This document shows, one piece after another, positions 11,515-20,614 of a DNA stretch of 64,000 nt. The notes beneath the pieces were generated by a model. It was not told the DNA's origin and did not search any database. It saw nothing but the letters and a program-made list of their open reading frames with translations. The DNA comes from Gordius sp. MW1 (Eukaryota; Nematomorpha; Gordioida; Gordea; Gordiidae). The position numbers and the translations under genes are program-made. Numbering within the stretch: the first letter of the stretch is position 1; each line of letters opens with the position of its first letter. The DNA lies in the NCBI GenBank assembly GCA_964036665.1, contig OZ038529.1, positions 8,540,501 to 8,604,500 of the forward strand. The letters run 5' to 3'.

Positions 11515-12090
11515 AAAACCCTGGTAAAAACCTAAAAACCCTTACCAAACATATTCCCCACAGGAGATGTAATTATCTCTTAACCACACCCATGGGCGTA
11601 GGCAGGGAATTTTTCTTTTTTTTTTAATGTAAATTTTTGTAAAAATTGGAAAAAATTGTGTTTCGCCCCCCCCCCCCCTAATTGAAATTGGCGACCTTTT
11701 TTTTGTTTTTGCTCTCACTTAGACTCGGCGACTATTTTTTGCTCGCCCCCCCCCCTAATCCGAAAGCTGGCTACGCCCATGCACACCCAAATGTATTGTT
11801 TACATGTGGGTAGGCAATTATCTAGTTACTAATACGTTGTTTAATTGATAACCCCACACACATTGGTATTTGTTTCATGAAATTAAGTAAAACCCTTTGG
11901 GCTTTTCACACAGGATGAAACTATTAAAAAATTACAAAAACAAACCACCGGAAACACCTAAAAAACCCTTACATAACATATTACCCACCATTTGTCAAGT
12001 ATTGTTTCATGAAATTAAGTAAAACCCTTTAAGGTAAAAACCTAAAAACCCTTACCAAACATATTGTCCACAGGACATGTACTTATCCCT
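11515..12090 (+). repeat. Diverged direct repeats upstream of arm gene, right arm
   Basis: Mirror of 7500-8075. Blocks with TTTCATGAAATTAAGTAAAACCC appear near 11873 and 12004 (core shown in part: ATGAAATTAAGTAAAACCC), and CCTAAAAACCCTTACCAAAC near 11530 and 12041. Confidence 0.5.
11592..11780. mobile_element. hAT-like MITE in right arm
   Basis: Mirror copy of the MITE at 7793-7989, with ATGGGCGTAGGCAGG / GGCTACGCCCAT ends and long C-runs in the interior. Confidence 0.7.
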
Positions 12091-12149
12091 TAACCCCACC
12101 CATATGTATTATATTATTTTACCACAGTCGATTGACCCTTCAACCATTT

Positions 12150-12165
12150 CCCTATATATACGAAA
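12150..12165 (+). promoter_or_regulatory. TATA box of right-arm gene
   Basis: CCCTATATATACG lies about 60 bases before the first ATG (12219). The mirror sequence stands at the same place before the left-arm gene. Confidence 0.5.
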
Positions 12166-12218
12166 AACGACTCCTTACCTACCCATATTTAATTTCCCGT
12201 GTTATTCTCCCTATCAAC

Positions 12219-12749
12219 ATGTCTCAGTAAGTATTGTGTTAAATTTTAAAATTATTTTTTTAAGTTAAATTAATATTTTGTTCTTGTTGATACCATTGAT
12301 AATATAATCTTAATTACAGGCACACCATGCATTTTTCCTTAGAAATAAAATTAAAAACAATGAATTCAAATGGAGTCGGTGCATATGTACCAATCCATTT
12401 CGTAGTTATGGTGCGTGGAAACAACGATCCAACTATCCGCGTTATCTCACCTAGAGAACCATCTTATAATGAAACCGTTGATATCCATCATCAAAGCACC
12501 ATGCCAACAAGGTCCCAAAGAGGACACATTATTTACAGACAGAGACGCCAACGAAGACACCGGGCGCCGGGTCAACCACCATTTTGTCAGGTTTGTCGGC
12601 GATCGCATCCGGTGCCAATGTGTACGGCGGCAAACACTACGCAGGAAATAAAGGAAGCAATGCCAAGTTCAAATATCAAAAGAAAGGAAACTAATCCATT
12701 CACCGAATCAATGGACACTGCTACTATTACAGCAAACGAGGAGCCTTAA
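12219..12749 (+). CDS. 145-aa zinc-knuckle-like protein, right-arm copy (two exons)
   Basis: Exon 1 is 12219-12226 and exon 2 is 12320-12749. The 93-base intron has GTAAGT and TTACAG ends, and splicing places MSQHT in frame with the longer exon. The protein has the same layout as the left-arm copy: a short N-terminal segment, an Arg-rich tract near residues 75-85, CX2CX3HX4C at about 90-102, then a Ser/Thr-rich tail. About three residues differ between copies, and both remain open although the neighbouring RPA1 piece is decayed. AATAAA at about 12838 could serve as polyadenylation signal. Function unknown; binding of DNA or RNA is an inference from the knuckle and basic tract. Confidence 0.65.
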
Positions 12750-13507
12750 ACTTTTTTCCACAATTGCTTTGTCATTTTTGTCTCTCCAACTTTTACTCAA
12801 CTACCTTCGTTTATTTTACAATATATAAAGTTGTAACAAATAAATATTCTCGATACCAAAAAAAATCCAATTTCTTAAATAAATATAACTCGCGCTTTTA
12901 GAAATATTCCCATGTTGTGTGCTTTTTTGCTAATTTTGATATGTATATATAAATTGACCGATTAGTACCTCAGAGCCTCATTGGTTGAATATAAGATACT
13001 AAACTAAAAAGACTGCATAAAATTTGAGAGGACTCTTATTATTTATCAAAGATCTTAAATATGATAGATAAACATACCAACATTGTCGATATGCAAGGCG
13101 ACGTGCAAAGCATTGTTAAAATTAATTTAAAATACTTAAATCTAAAATTTGCCTCTAATTTAATAAGCTCGTTATAGTTATAAATTAAAAAAATAACGCA
13201 CCTCGAAAATAAAACGTAGAAAAATGAATGAGTTATGTTTATTTAAGACTCTGTCCAAATTTGTAGTTCTAAATAGGTGTTCTTTTTTAGCAATGCTTAA
13301 GATTAATAGCTTTTGCTCACTTTCACTTATCAAGAATATCGTTTTATATTTTATTTTCTTATAATTTCCTCGTCTTTAGGGTATTTTCGCTTTTCTCATA
13401 TTAACAACCTTTGACACCCATTAGTTAAAAAACCTAAGTATGACCTTTTCCACTAAAAAAGAATTAGTAATAAATAATTCATTTGGTTAACATCGATAAT
13501 TACTGTA

Positions 13508-13602
13508 TGCTCTCCCCTACAAAGGCCTATACCTCTACTTAAATGGTTCCCCGTGCCGCTACAAAGGCTGGCTCTACTAATGTGAGTTCGAATCCTGGAG
13601 AG
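13508..13602 (+). other. tRNA-like/Pol III B-box sequence, right arm
   Basis: Mirror of 5972-6066, with GAGTTCGAATCCTGG, GAGAGGGC and a T-run. One base in the 3' T-stem differs from the left arm. No complete cloverleaf could be drawn. Confidence 0.3.
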
Positions 13603-13816
13603 GGCAATTTTTGTTAATTAAATCGAAAATTTGTATTAATAATTAACTAATTATTTTACATTCAATACCCCCCGCCTATAGGCATTCTCACCCCTTCCCA
13701 CCTTTCTCGCCCATAAATTGCGTAGCAAATATGATACTTTTATACGGAGTGTAGATGAGTTCCCCCTTCCCTTCCCTCCTCCCCTTCCCCCTTCCCACGA
13801 GGGCCGAAGGCCCGAG

Positions 13817-14487
13817 TTTTAATTGTATATAGACTTGTATGATGTATTATAATTCAACAAAAATATTTGTAGCTACGAGTTTATAATTCTGTCTTATTCA
13901 TTTATAAATTAAAAAGTTTTTTTAGATAATAACTTTTTCTATCACTTCCTCGTGCACCTTTTAAATCATCTTTATCGCTGCATTTAAAATGACGACCCTT
14001 GCTAGAGAAAATGTCCATATTGTCTTGTCTGACTATCTGTCTATCGTCCTTGCCTAACTTTTTGATTTATAACAACACAAAATAAAAATTGTGGTTAAAT
14101 TATTAATTGCCTAATATTAATTAATAACGGCTATTTAAATTTTGATTTGTCTGAGCCCGGCCCGATGCTTTTTGCATACAAGAGACCCGACATCTTTTTT
14201 AAATCTTCTTTAATTATTTTTTAAACATCAATTAAAAAAAAATGCCCCCTTCTTCACCTACATTTCTCTCGGCTACTCTTCCCGATTCAGTTGCAATTGA
14301 CAAAAAACAAATAAATGTCTACGAAAATGCATTTGTCGATTTAAATGTGTGCATCTAACCCTAACCCTGAGCTGAAACCCCGACCTAAAACACTAACCCT
14401 AACGTTTTCGTCTCTGTAAATCCCTCTCAAGGAGCATTTTCGTTAAACATTCATAAACATTCATAGACATTTTGTCAGTCAAACTTT
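13817..14487. other. Non-genic stretch
   Basis: No gene seen. It contains a CCCGGCCCGATGC patch near 14157 and two short CCCTAA-type telomere-like runs near 14357 and 14392, too short to mean anything. Confidence 0.5.
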
Positions 14488-14814
14488 GGTCGAATCATAG
14501 ACTAATAATACCATAGACTGCCGAACAGCTGTTTTTTTACATTAACATCAGAAAGTAACCTAAGAAGTCGCCCAAGTGGAAATTCTTGAAATTAAGGTAA
14601 AATTGATATATCCTAAAATATATGCTAAATTTCATCAAAAATGAAATTTTTAATCTTTTTTTTTAAATAAATTAATAACATAAAAAAATTAAAAAAAAAA
14701 AATTTGTAGGAATATGAGGTCTTGCTCAGTAAAGAACTCCATATCTTACCAACAAAGAAAATAGCAAAAGGCTTTAATTTCACAAGTAATTATAAATGAA
14801 TTTATGTATATTTT

Positions 14815-14985
14815 TAGATTTCCAAAAGATCCAGAGTTATTGTCTAAATAGATTAAATTGATGGGCCCTAAATTTAAATTTAAAAAACATTCAAGTATCT
14901 GCAGTAACCACTTTTGACCCCAGGATTTTAATAAAAATAGAAGTTTAAATTGTACCTTAAAGAAAATACTGTGCTTGATTAAACT
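14815..14985 (+). pseudogene. THAP-domain remnant
   Basis: The frame reads FRFPKDPELL, a stop, IKLMGPKFKFKKHSSICSNHF and a DF, matching the THAP zinc finger pattern of FPxDPE..., SxICSxHF..DF (C2CH type, only the later Cys and His seen). Stops interrupt it. It probably belonged to the transposase of the enclosing element. Confidence 0.65.
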
Positions 14986-15159
14986 AGATCAGTCTCTTGA
15001 TCAAGGAAATACTGAGCCATCCCAAAATTTATTGTAAGTAATTTTTAAATTTGAATTAAATTGAACAAGATCAGTCATAAGGATTAACAGATTTAACAAA
15101 TTTCCCTCACAGCAAGTAAATAATTAGATACATTATCATAATTTTTTTCTGTTGGGAGG

Positions 15160-15335
15160 AAAGTCACTTGGCAAATCATATCAAGAAGAGAGGGAGGCCC
15201 AAACTGACATGGAAGCATAAAATAGATATGGACTTTAGAAGGTACGAGCTAATGCTAAGCTGGTGTAAGTGCAGGAATACATGGAGAACCTACTTGAAGG
15301 AGCTGACAACTAAATGTGACAAACAGCTATAGGAA
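15160..15335 (+). pseudogene. Possible LINE-derived tail fragment
   Basis: One frame reads SRREGGPKLTWKHKIDMDF, then a segment with WCKCRNTWRTYLKEL. The pattern of Gly-Arg-Pro-Lys-x-x-Trp, then Asp-rich, then Trp-Arg is common at the C-terminus of many LINE ORF2 proteins. It is short and isolated, so the assignment is weak. Confidence 0.35.
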
Positions 15336-16435
15336 AAAAATTTACATTATCATATTTAAAAAAATTTACATTATTATATTTTTTTCCTGTTATTTATATA
15401 CTGTATAATATCGTTATAATATATAAACATATAATAAATTTATATATTTAGATGTTCAGTATCTTCCCCAAGATAATGTGCAATACATTAAATACTAGTA
15501 CTTATAATTTTTAAAAATTTTTAGTAATGAAAGATCATTCATATGCAATGAGTTTAAGAAAGAAAAGAGAAGGGACATGATTATAAAGCATTAAAAAACT
15601 GTGAAAACTCTAAGAAATAAAATAATTAAAATTACAAATTATTTTGGTGATACTCCTCTCACTTCCATACTAAAAGCACACTTAGATCTAACATTTTTTT
15701 ATCTTTATTAATCACATTGTTGATCAGGAATAAGGCTCATGGAATTATTTACAATTATTGGTTAAATTAATAATTAATATGTATAGCAAAATTTTACTTC
15801 ATAATTTTTGCAATATTTTAAACCAAGAATTTAAAACTAACATTAGGCAAAAATTTTATAAAACCATTATTTTTAAAGGATATTTATTGACAATTAGTTA
15901 ATTTATTAAAATATTTTTATTTTTTAAATCTTGCATGATGTCCGGTATCGTTTTATGTAAAATTGTATCTTTGATATTCAATTAATATTTTAAATAAAAT
16001 ATATTATAGATGGCGCTATATTTATATTTCTCTTTATCATTCTAAATCGTAAAATATTCATTTTTTCTTAAAAGATTATTCAAATTCAAAAACAATGGTG
16101 TTTTCTCTTTCCTTAATCATATTTTTTTTTTACTAAATGTTTTTTTATGATTTAGTAACTTAATTTATAAATTTAAAAAAAATGTAGTAAAATAGAACGA
16201 AATACATTACGTTTAGTTCCTTACGCAGTTAAAATTTCCACAAGCATGGCGGTTTATATAGTTACTCCTGAATTATCAGCTGTTCGGCAGTCTATGGTAT
16301 TATTAGTCTATGGGTCGAATGCATCGATACCGCTCTTCCCCTTTAAGTTCCAGCAGTCCCTCTCACCAATACAATGTGCATAACGTTATTTTTTAATAAG
16401 AAGGGTAATAAAAAGCCTTAGCAGGAATTGCGTAT

Positions 16436-16569
16436 TGTAATGTTATACAATTTGTGTTTATACACGTTATTTATAATATCGTTTAGTTCTATATACCTGG
16501 AGTATATAAATTATCATTACCAGATGTTATTTTAAAATAATAAACTATTTGCATATTGAGTATATTACA
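16436..16569 (+). repeat. 5' LTR of the Ty3/gypsy element
   Basis: 134 bases, TG...CA ends, identical by eye to the 3' LTR. The 5-bp target duplication CGTAT precedes it at 16431-16435. It contains AATAAA-like sequence near 16540. Confidence 0.93.
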
Positions 16570-16590
16570 GTGGCGCGGTCGATAAACAAA

Positions 16591-17766
16591 AATGGAAGGA
16601 ATACCTCAATATAAGGCAGGTGATAACATTAATACATATTTGTTCACCCTAGATAATATTTTTGAGTCTAAACATGTCCCAAAAGAAACTAGAACAAAAA
16701 CTATATTGGGATATATGGGCCAGAAACATGTGGAATAACTTATCAACTTTGTTTATCCAGATAATATATCCTCATTGGAATATGAAGATTTAATCAAATT
16801 AATTAAGAAGGTATTCCTAACGAAATCAACCATATTCCAATCAAGACTAAATTTTATTCGTTGTGTAAACAAGTAGATGAATCATTGATTGAATATGTCA
16901 CTAGATTGAAAGCTTCTGCAGAATGTTGTCATTTTAAATTGTTGGATGAAAGATTGCGAGATCAATTTTTGCACGGACTGCATAACACACAATTGGAGAT
17001 AGACGTTAGAGCTAGATGGCCGGATGCAGTAAAGCCTACAGGACTAGATGTGACCTTCAATGACATTTTTAACTTAGCAGAATCCATGCATCTTGCAAAT
17101 GATGAAGTCAATTCTTCCTCAAATGAATTAAACAAAATTCAAAATTATAAAAAACCAAATTCAATGTACTCCAATCAAAAGAATAGACAATCAATAAAAC
17201 AATTTGCTACAAAGAAGGATGATCATCAACAATCATTCATAAGGAATTGCTATAGATGTGGTAAGTCACATGCAATAAAACAATGTCCAGCATTTTTAAA
17301 AGAATGTTCCATTTGTCATCATAAAGGACATTTTGCAAAAATGTGCAGGACCTCAAACAAAGTGAACCAGATTATTAATACAATTGGCAAACTTTATGAC
17401 TTTAATCACCTTAAACCATACATCCATGTAAGGATAAATCAGAAAAATTTCAAGATGTTATATGATACTGGCTCATCAGTATCATTAATCAACAAGAGTA
17501 TCTACAACATGTTAAATTCACCTAAATTAACACCATGCCCCAAGATAAAAGCTTTTGGGAATAGTCCAGTTCCTATATGTGGAGAAACACAGGTCTATGT
17601 TAATTTAAACAATAAAACTTTAAAGTTACCAGCTATTGTAACTACGGTAGAAGATGATGCCATATTTGGGTTAAACTGGATGGAAGCCTTTCACCTACAA
17701 CTTCCTCATCTAGTTAAAACATGCTATAGAAGAAAAACCTCAAAACATAGAAGAGGAATTGGTTGA
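16591..17766 (+). CDS. Gag-protease region of Ty3/gypsy element
   Basis: The long open part (from about 16861) encodes the later Gag region, then two CCHC zinc knuckles (CYRCGKSHAIKQC and CSICHHKGHFAKMC) and an aspartic-protease-like DTGSSVS site. It overlaps the downstream pol frame by a few bases, fitting the programmed frameshift that many Ty3/gypsy elements use. The likely Gag start is the ATG at 16591. Treated as part of a fossil element. Confidence 0.8.
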
Positions 17767-20275
17767 AAAGTATACGAATGTGTTCAGTGATGGCACTGGG
17801 TGTATTAAAGATTATGAGGTGAATCTTTTTGTAAAGGAAGAAGCCAGAGCCATAGCAGTGCCTGCACAAAGGGTTCCTTTCCCTTTAAGGAATAAAGTTG
17901 AAGAGGAAATCAGAAGATTATTGGACGAAGAGATAATTGAACATGTTAATCCTGCAACAACACCAATAACATGGGCAACTCCTATTGTAAATGTATTAAA
18001 ATCAAATAAGTCCATTAGAATCTGCGGAGATTTTAGAGTGACTATTAACCCCTTCCTAACTTTAAACAACCATCTACTTCCGACATTTGACGATTTGATT
18101 CTGAAGATCGCAGGAGGGCAAAAATTTACAGTAATTGATTTACGGGATGCCTATCTTCAGATGAAGGTCGAAGAAAAGTCGCGACATTATCTCACTATTG
18201 CAACACATTTAGGTTATTATCGATATAAACGTCTTCCATTTGGACTTTCAATAGCGCCAAATTTATTCCAACGTTATATGGAAGAATTATTAGAGGGGAT
18301 TCCCCATACTGGGGTACTTCTAGACGATATCATAGTTACAGGAGTAAATGAAAAGGATCACCTGAAAAATCTCAACGAAATACTAAAAAGGGTGCAGGAC
18401 GCTGGTCTAAAAGCAAAGAAGGAAAAGGTTAAATTTTTCCAAAATTCCGTTAAATATTTGGGACATGTGATCGATGCAACAGAGATCCACCCAACTCAAG
18501 AGCGAGTGGAAGCCATTGTTAATTTTCAACAACCACAAAACAAAAAAGAACTACGTTCCTTTTTAGGACTAGTTAATTATCAGGAAAGGTTCATTCCAAT
18601 GTTACACGAAAAATGCGCACCCTTGCATGCATTGACGGGCTCATCAATAGGTTGGAAATGGACGGCTAAAGAGCAGAAGATTTTTAACGATGTTAAACTG
18701 ATGCTTTCAACGTCAAATACTTTGGTACCGTATTCAACCTCATTGCCGGTAGATGCTTCTGAAACTGGTTTAGGTGCTGTACTATCACACTTATATGCAG
18801 ACGGGTCCGAAAGAGCTATTGCGTACGCGTCCAGGACGTTAAGCGAGTCCGAAAAACGATACTCTACAATTGATCGGGAAGCGCGAGCTATTGTGTTCGG
18901 TGTTCAGAAATTCGATCAATACGTACGGGGTCGAAAATTTGTATTGATGACGGATCACAAACCTCTAGAGAGATTATTCGGGAATCATCGGGATTTACCG
19001 AAAGTGATCAATAATCGATTAATTCGATGGGCCTTATTTTTAAATGGATATCAATACGACATAAAATACCGATCAGGAAAAAACAATCAATGCGCTGATG
19101 CATTGTCAAGACTGCCAGATCCAAAATACCTTGAAACGGATCAGATCAATCACGTAGGATTACTTATGTTAGATGAATTAAAGTTAGATTATGAAATGCT
19201 AAAAACATCTATTAAACAAGATCCTTTTTGTCGTGAATTAATTTCAGCGATTAACCGTGAATGGCGGTTTGATTTAAAAAAATGCCATTTTGACATGAAA
19301 ACGTACTACAATCGAAGGGAGGAACTGTCATTTGAAGATGGATTATTATTGTGTGGAAATCGGTTAATAATACCGAGGAACCTACAAAATTTAGTTTTAA
19401 AAATATTACACCAAGGACACCCCGGTATTACAGGAATGCTTAATTTAGCCCGATATTATGTTTGGTGGCCCGGAATGGATAAGAGTATTGATTTGTTTGT
19501 AAAGGAATGTGACGGTTGTCAAGAAGGCCGACAAGCCGAACAAGAAGTTCCCTTATATTCTTGGTCCGTACCTGACCGTCCTTGGGATCGAGTTCATATA
19601 GATATTGCCGGACCTGTCGAAGGAAATTATTGGTTGGTTTTAATTGATGCATTATCGAAATGGGTGGAGGTAGCCACACTATCGTCGATTAAAGGACCAC
19701 AAATTGTGAGGCAGTTACGAAATTGGTTTTGCAGGTTCGGTATTCCCTTGCAAATAGTATCGGACAATGGACCACAATTTGTCGGTGAAGAATTCACAAA
19801 ATTTTGTAACAACAACAACATTAAGCACTTAACATCCACTCCATATCACCCCAAAACAAATGGATTAGCTGAGAGAATGATCCGAACGCTAAAATCAAGA
19901 TACTGGGCAGCAAGAAAATCAGGGGGAGAGAAAGAATTATGCCCTCAACAAATAATTATGACATACAGGAATACATCTCAGGCAACCACGGGTAAAGCTC
20001 CGGCGGAATTGTTGTTGGGAAGAAGAGTAAGGACAGCGTTGGACCTTATTCGACCAGATCCGAAAGAAAAGTGGAAGGAGAGATTAGCTAAACAAAAGAG
20101 CTATCATGACCGAAAAGCATGTTATAGGGAATTTAATCTTGGAGATCCAGTATGGATCCGGAATGAAATTAAAACGGGTTGGTACCAAGGATTTATCATA
20201 GAACGTAAAGGTCCATATTCATATAATGTTCGCACTGATAAAGGAATTGAACGGAAACACGCGGATCAGTTATAA
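17759..20275 (+). CDS. Pol polyprotein of Ty3/gypsy element
   Basis: An 838-residue open frame has domains in the Ty3/gypsy order: reverse transcriptase (LPFGLSIAPNLFQRYM, LLDDI catalytic box), RNase H (VDASETGLGAVLS, YSTIDREARAIV, FVLMTDHKPL), integrase zinc-binding region (HQGHPGITGM, CDGCQ), and integrase core (DRVHIDIAGP, SDNGPQF, YHPKTNGLAERMIR). The integrase-after-RNase-H order separates it from Ty1/copia. No envelope frame follows. The frame is open from end to end. Confidence 0.92.
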   Translation: MVEKYTNVFSDGTGCIKDYEVNLFVKEEARAIAVPAQRVPFPLRNKVEEEIRRLLDEEIIEHVNPATTPITWATPIVNVLKSNKSIRICGDFRVTINPFLTLNNHLLPTFDDLILKIAGGQKFTVIDLRDAYLQMKVEEKSRHYLTIATHLGYYRYKRLPFGLSIAPNLFQRYMEELLEGIPHTGVLLDDIIVTGVNEKDHLKNLNEILKRVQDAGLKAKKEKVKFFQNSVKYLGHVIDATEIHPTQERVEAIVNFQQPQNKKELRSFLGLVNYQERFIPMLHEKCAPLHALTGSSIGWKWTAKEQKIFNDVKLMLSTSNTLVPYSTSLPVDASETGLGAVLSHLYADGSERAIAYASRTLSESEKRYSTIDREARAIVFGVQKFDQYVRGRKFVLMTDHKPLERLFGNHRDLPKVINNRLIRWALFLNGYQYDIKYRSGKNNQCADALSRLPDPKYLETDQINHVGLLMLDELKLDYEMLKTSIKQDPFCRELISAINREWRFDLKKCHFDMKTYYNRREELSFEDGLLLCGNRLIIPRNLQNLVLKILHQGHPGITGMLNLARYYVWWPGMDKSIDLFVKECDGCQEGRQAEQEVPLYSWSVPDRPWDRVHIDIAGPVEGNYWLVLIDALSKWVEVATLSSIKGPQIVRQLRNWFCRFGIPLQIVSDNGPQFVGEEFTKFCNNNNIKHLTSTPYHPKTNGLAERMIRTLKSRYWAARKSGGEKELCPQQIIMTYRNTSQATTGKAPAELLLGRRVRTALDLIRPDPKEKWKERLAKQKSYHDRKACYREFNLGDPVWIRNEIKTGWYQGFIIERKGPYSYNVRTDKGIERKHADQL

Positions 20276-20475
20276 TTCAGGATGCAATCCCAGTTCGTCG
20301 AAACTAACCATACTAGTCTGGAACCGAATGTTGAAAAAGTTGCAAGTTCGAATACTAGTCTGGAAACGAATGTTGAAAAAGTTGCAAGTCCGATTCCGTT
20401 AAGGCGATCGACCAGAAAGCGAAATCCTCCGTTACGTTATCATGAAGAGTTTTAGCTTTTGAAAGTGGGAAGAAA

Positions 20476-20609
20476 TGTAATGTTATACAATTTGTGTTTA
20501 TACACGTTATTTATAATATCGTTTAGTTCTATATACCTGGAGTATATAAATTATCATTACCAGATGTTATTTTAAAATAATAAACTATTTGCATATTGAG
20601 TATATTACA
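20476..20609 (+). repeat. 3' LTR of the Ty3/gypsy element
   Basis: 134 bases, identical by eye to the 5' LTR, preceded by a GTGGGAAGAAA purine tract and followed by the target duplication CGTAT (20610-20614). Confidence 0.93.
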
Positions 20610-20614
20610 CGTAT

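Larger units (their letters stand above)
5758..13816. mobile_element. 8-kb palindromic element (inverted duplication) of unknown family
   Basis: The left arm (about 5758-9571) is the reverse complement of the right arm (about 10015-13816), differing by scattered substitutions and short indels, perhaps 1-3 percent. The spacer 9572-10014 is not palindromic. Both outer ends start with a GGGCCTTCGGCCC hairpin, then a purine/pyrimidine tract, a CATCTACACTCCGTATAAA block, the AATTGCTATGCAATT motif and CCTATAGGCATTCTC; the same module occurs at window base 1, so this is a repeated element end. Each arm holds, outward from the centre, a decayed RPA1 piece, an embedded hAT-like MITE, a promoter-proximal repeat block, an intact two-exon small gene and a tRNA-like sequence. 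No transposase, polymerase, capsid or recombinase gene is visible. No convincing target duplication was found. It could be a long-TIR or fold-back transposon, an inverted pair of copies of one element, or a segmental inverted duplication. Confidence 0.8.
14496..16312 (+). mobile_element. P-superfamily-like DNA transposon, non-autonomous or decayed, with THAP remnant
   Basis: Perfect 36-bp terminal inverted repeats start CATAGACTAATAATACCATA and end in the CAGCTG palindrome. An exact 8-bp duplication GGTCGAAT flanks the element (14488-14495 and 16313-16320). CA...TG ends, 8-bp duplications and a THAP-type sequence near the left end together point to the P-element superfamily. No RNase-H-like transposase core could be read. 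Confidence 0.75.
16436..20609 (+). mobile_element. Ty3/gypsy LTR retrotransposon, near-whole, young
   Basis: Two 134-bp LTRs (16436-16569 and 20476-20609) start TGTAATG and end ATTACA, and look identical base for base. An exact 5-bp duplication CGTAT flanks the element. A primer-binding-site-like TGGCGCGGTCG follows the left LTR and a purine tract precedes the right one. Gag and pol lie between in overlapping frames. Identical LTRs mean recent insertion. The element looks nearly whole, with about one break. Confidence 0.93.

Noticed and set aside
5758-13816. Palindrome as a Polinton/Maverick
   Set aside because: Long inverted repeats fit loosely, but no protein-primed polymerase, integrase, ATPase, protease or capsid frame can be seen, and the arms fill almost the whole unit.
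5758-13816. Palindrome as a simple assembly or hairpin-read artefact
   Set aside because: The arms differ by many scattered substitutions and indels and are separated by a unique 443-base spacer, whereas read-through artefacts give near-identical arms with little or no spacer. It is still worth confirming with spanning reads.
14350-14402. Interstitial telomere (CCCTAA repeats)
   Set aside because: Only about two units each at two places; within chance for this sequence.
17812-19839. Minus-strand open frames inside the Ty3/gypsy pol gene
   Set aside because: Shadows of the pol frame with no similarity to known proteins.
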